DNA of 6,094 nt from Defluviitaleaceae bacterium (lineage in GTDB: Bacteria > Bacillota > Clostridia > Lachnospirales > WRAA01), in the NCBI GenBank assembly GCA_009780445.1, contig WRAA01000131.1, positions 1 to 6,094 on the forward strand. The letters are read 5' to 3'. The notes beneath the pieces were generated by a model. It did no database searches. It was not told where the DNA came from and saw only the letters and a program-made list of their open reading frames with translations. Every line of letters begins with the position of its first letter. The first letter of the stretch is position 1. The position numbers and the translations under genes were made by a program. This document shows, in pieces, positions 6,076-6,094 of this stretch.

Positions 6076-6094
6076 ATGCAGCTTTTAACAGACG
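6076..6094 (+). CDS. Possible start of a next gene, cut by the window edge
   Basis: An ATG at 6076 opens a frame reading M-Q-L-L-T-D before the window ends. GGTGG (6066-6070) lies five bases upstream and could serve as ribosome site. An upstream ATG at 6071 is followed at once by TAA. The 60-base gap after the pilin-like gene holds no clear promoter or terminator, so the frame may continue the operon. Six residues are too few to name a product; an assembly or retraction ATPase is only a guess from context. Confidence 0.4.

Overview
The window looks like chromosomal DNA of a moderately high-GC member of the Bacillota, most likely class Clostridia (perhaps an Oscillospirales- or Christensenellales-type gut lineage). 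This is inference from the gene families (YfhO-type membrane protein, DUF4860-type protein, a short PilC-like protein with small pilin-like partners), strong GGAGG-type ribosome sites, and promoters with the TRTGn extended -10 typical of Gram-positive sigma-A. No rRNA, tRNA, CRISPR array, insertion sequence or phage gene was seen.

Layout. Positions 1-285 hold a small minus-strand gene for a two-CxxC zinc-ribbon protein (DUF6487-like), followed on its own strand by a terminator-like hairpin at 2-42. Positions 286-421 are a divergent control region with one promoter for the minus-strand gene and one for the plus-strand gene. Positions 422-3112 encode an 896-residue YfhO-family membrane protein, a probable GT-C type glycosyltransferase of the cell envelope. 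After a 105-base gap carrying a second strong promoter, five tightly packed plus-strand genes run from 3218 to 6015. They encode a PilC/GspF-type inner-membrane platform protein, a 109-residue single-pass protein, a DUF4860-type protein, a prepilin with a canonical type III (G|xxxxE) leader, and a 147-residue pilin-like protein. The last 19 bases seem to open another reading frame.

The five genes form a clear operon: gaps are 9, 15 and 12 bases, and the last pair overlaps in TGATG. Together they look like the membrane platform and minor-pilin part of a type IV pilus or type II-secretion-like filament machine of a Gram-positive cell. No assembly ATPase, prepilin peptidase or obvious major pilin lies in the window, so the machine is incomplete here. 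YfhO has its own promoter and may only be a neighbour, although a surface glycosyltransferase beside a surface filament operon is suggestive.

The most notable points are the poorly characterised pilin-like set, in which only one of four small membrane proteins has a canonical prepilin site, and the identical architecture (TTGACA-N12-TATGGTA) of the promoters before yfhO and before the pilus-like operon. I see no convincing wholly new system. The pilus-like operon is the best candidate for unfamiliar biology.
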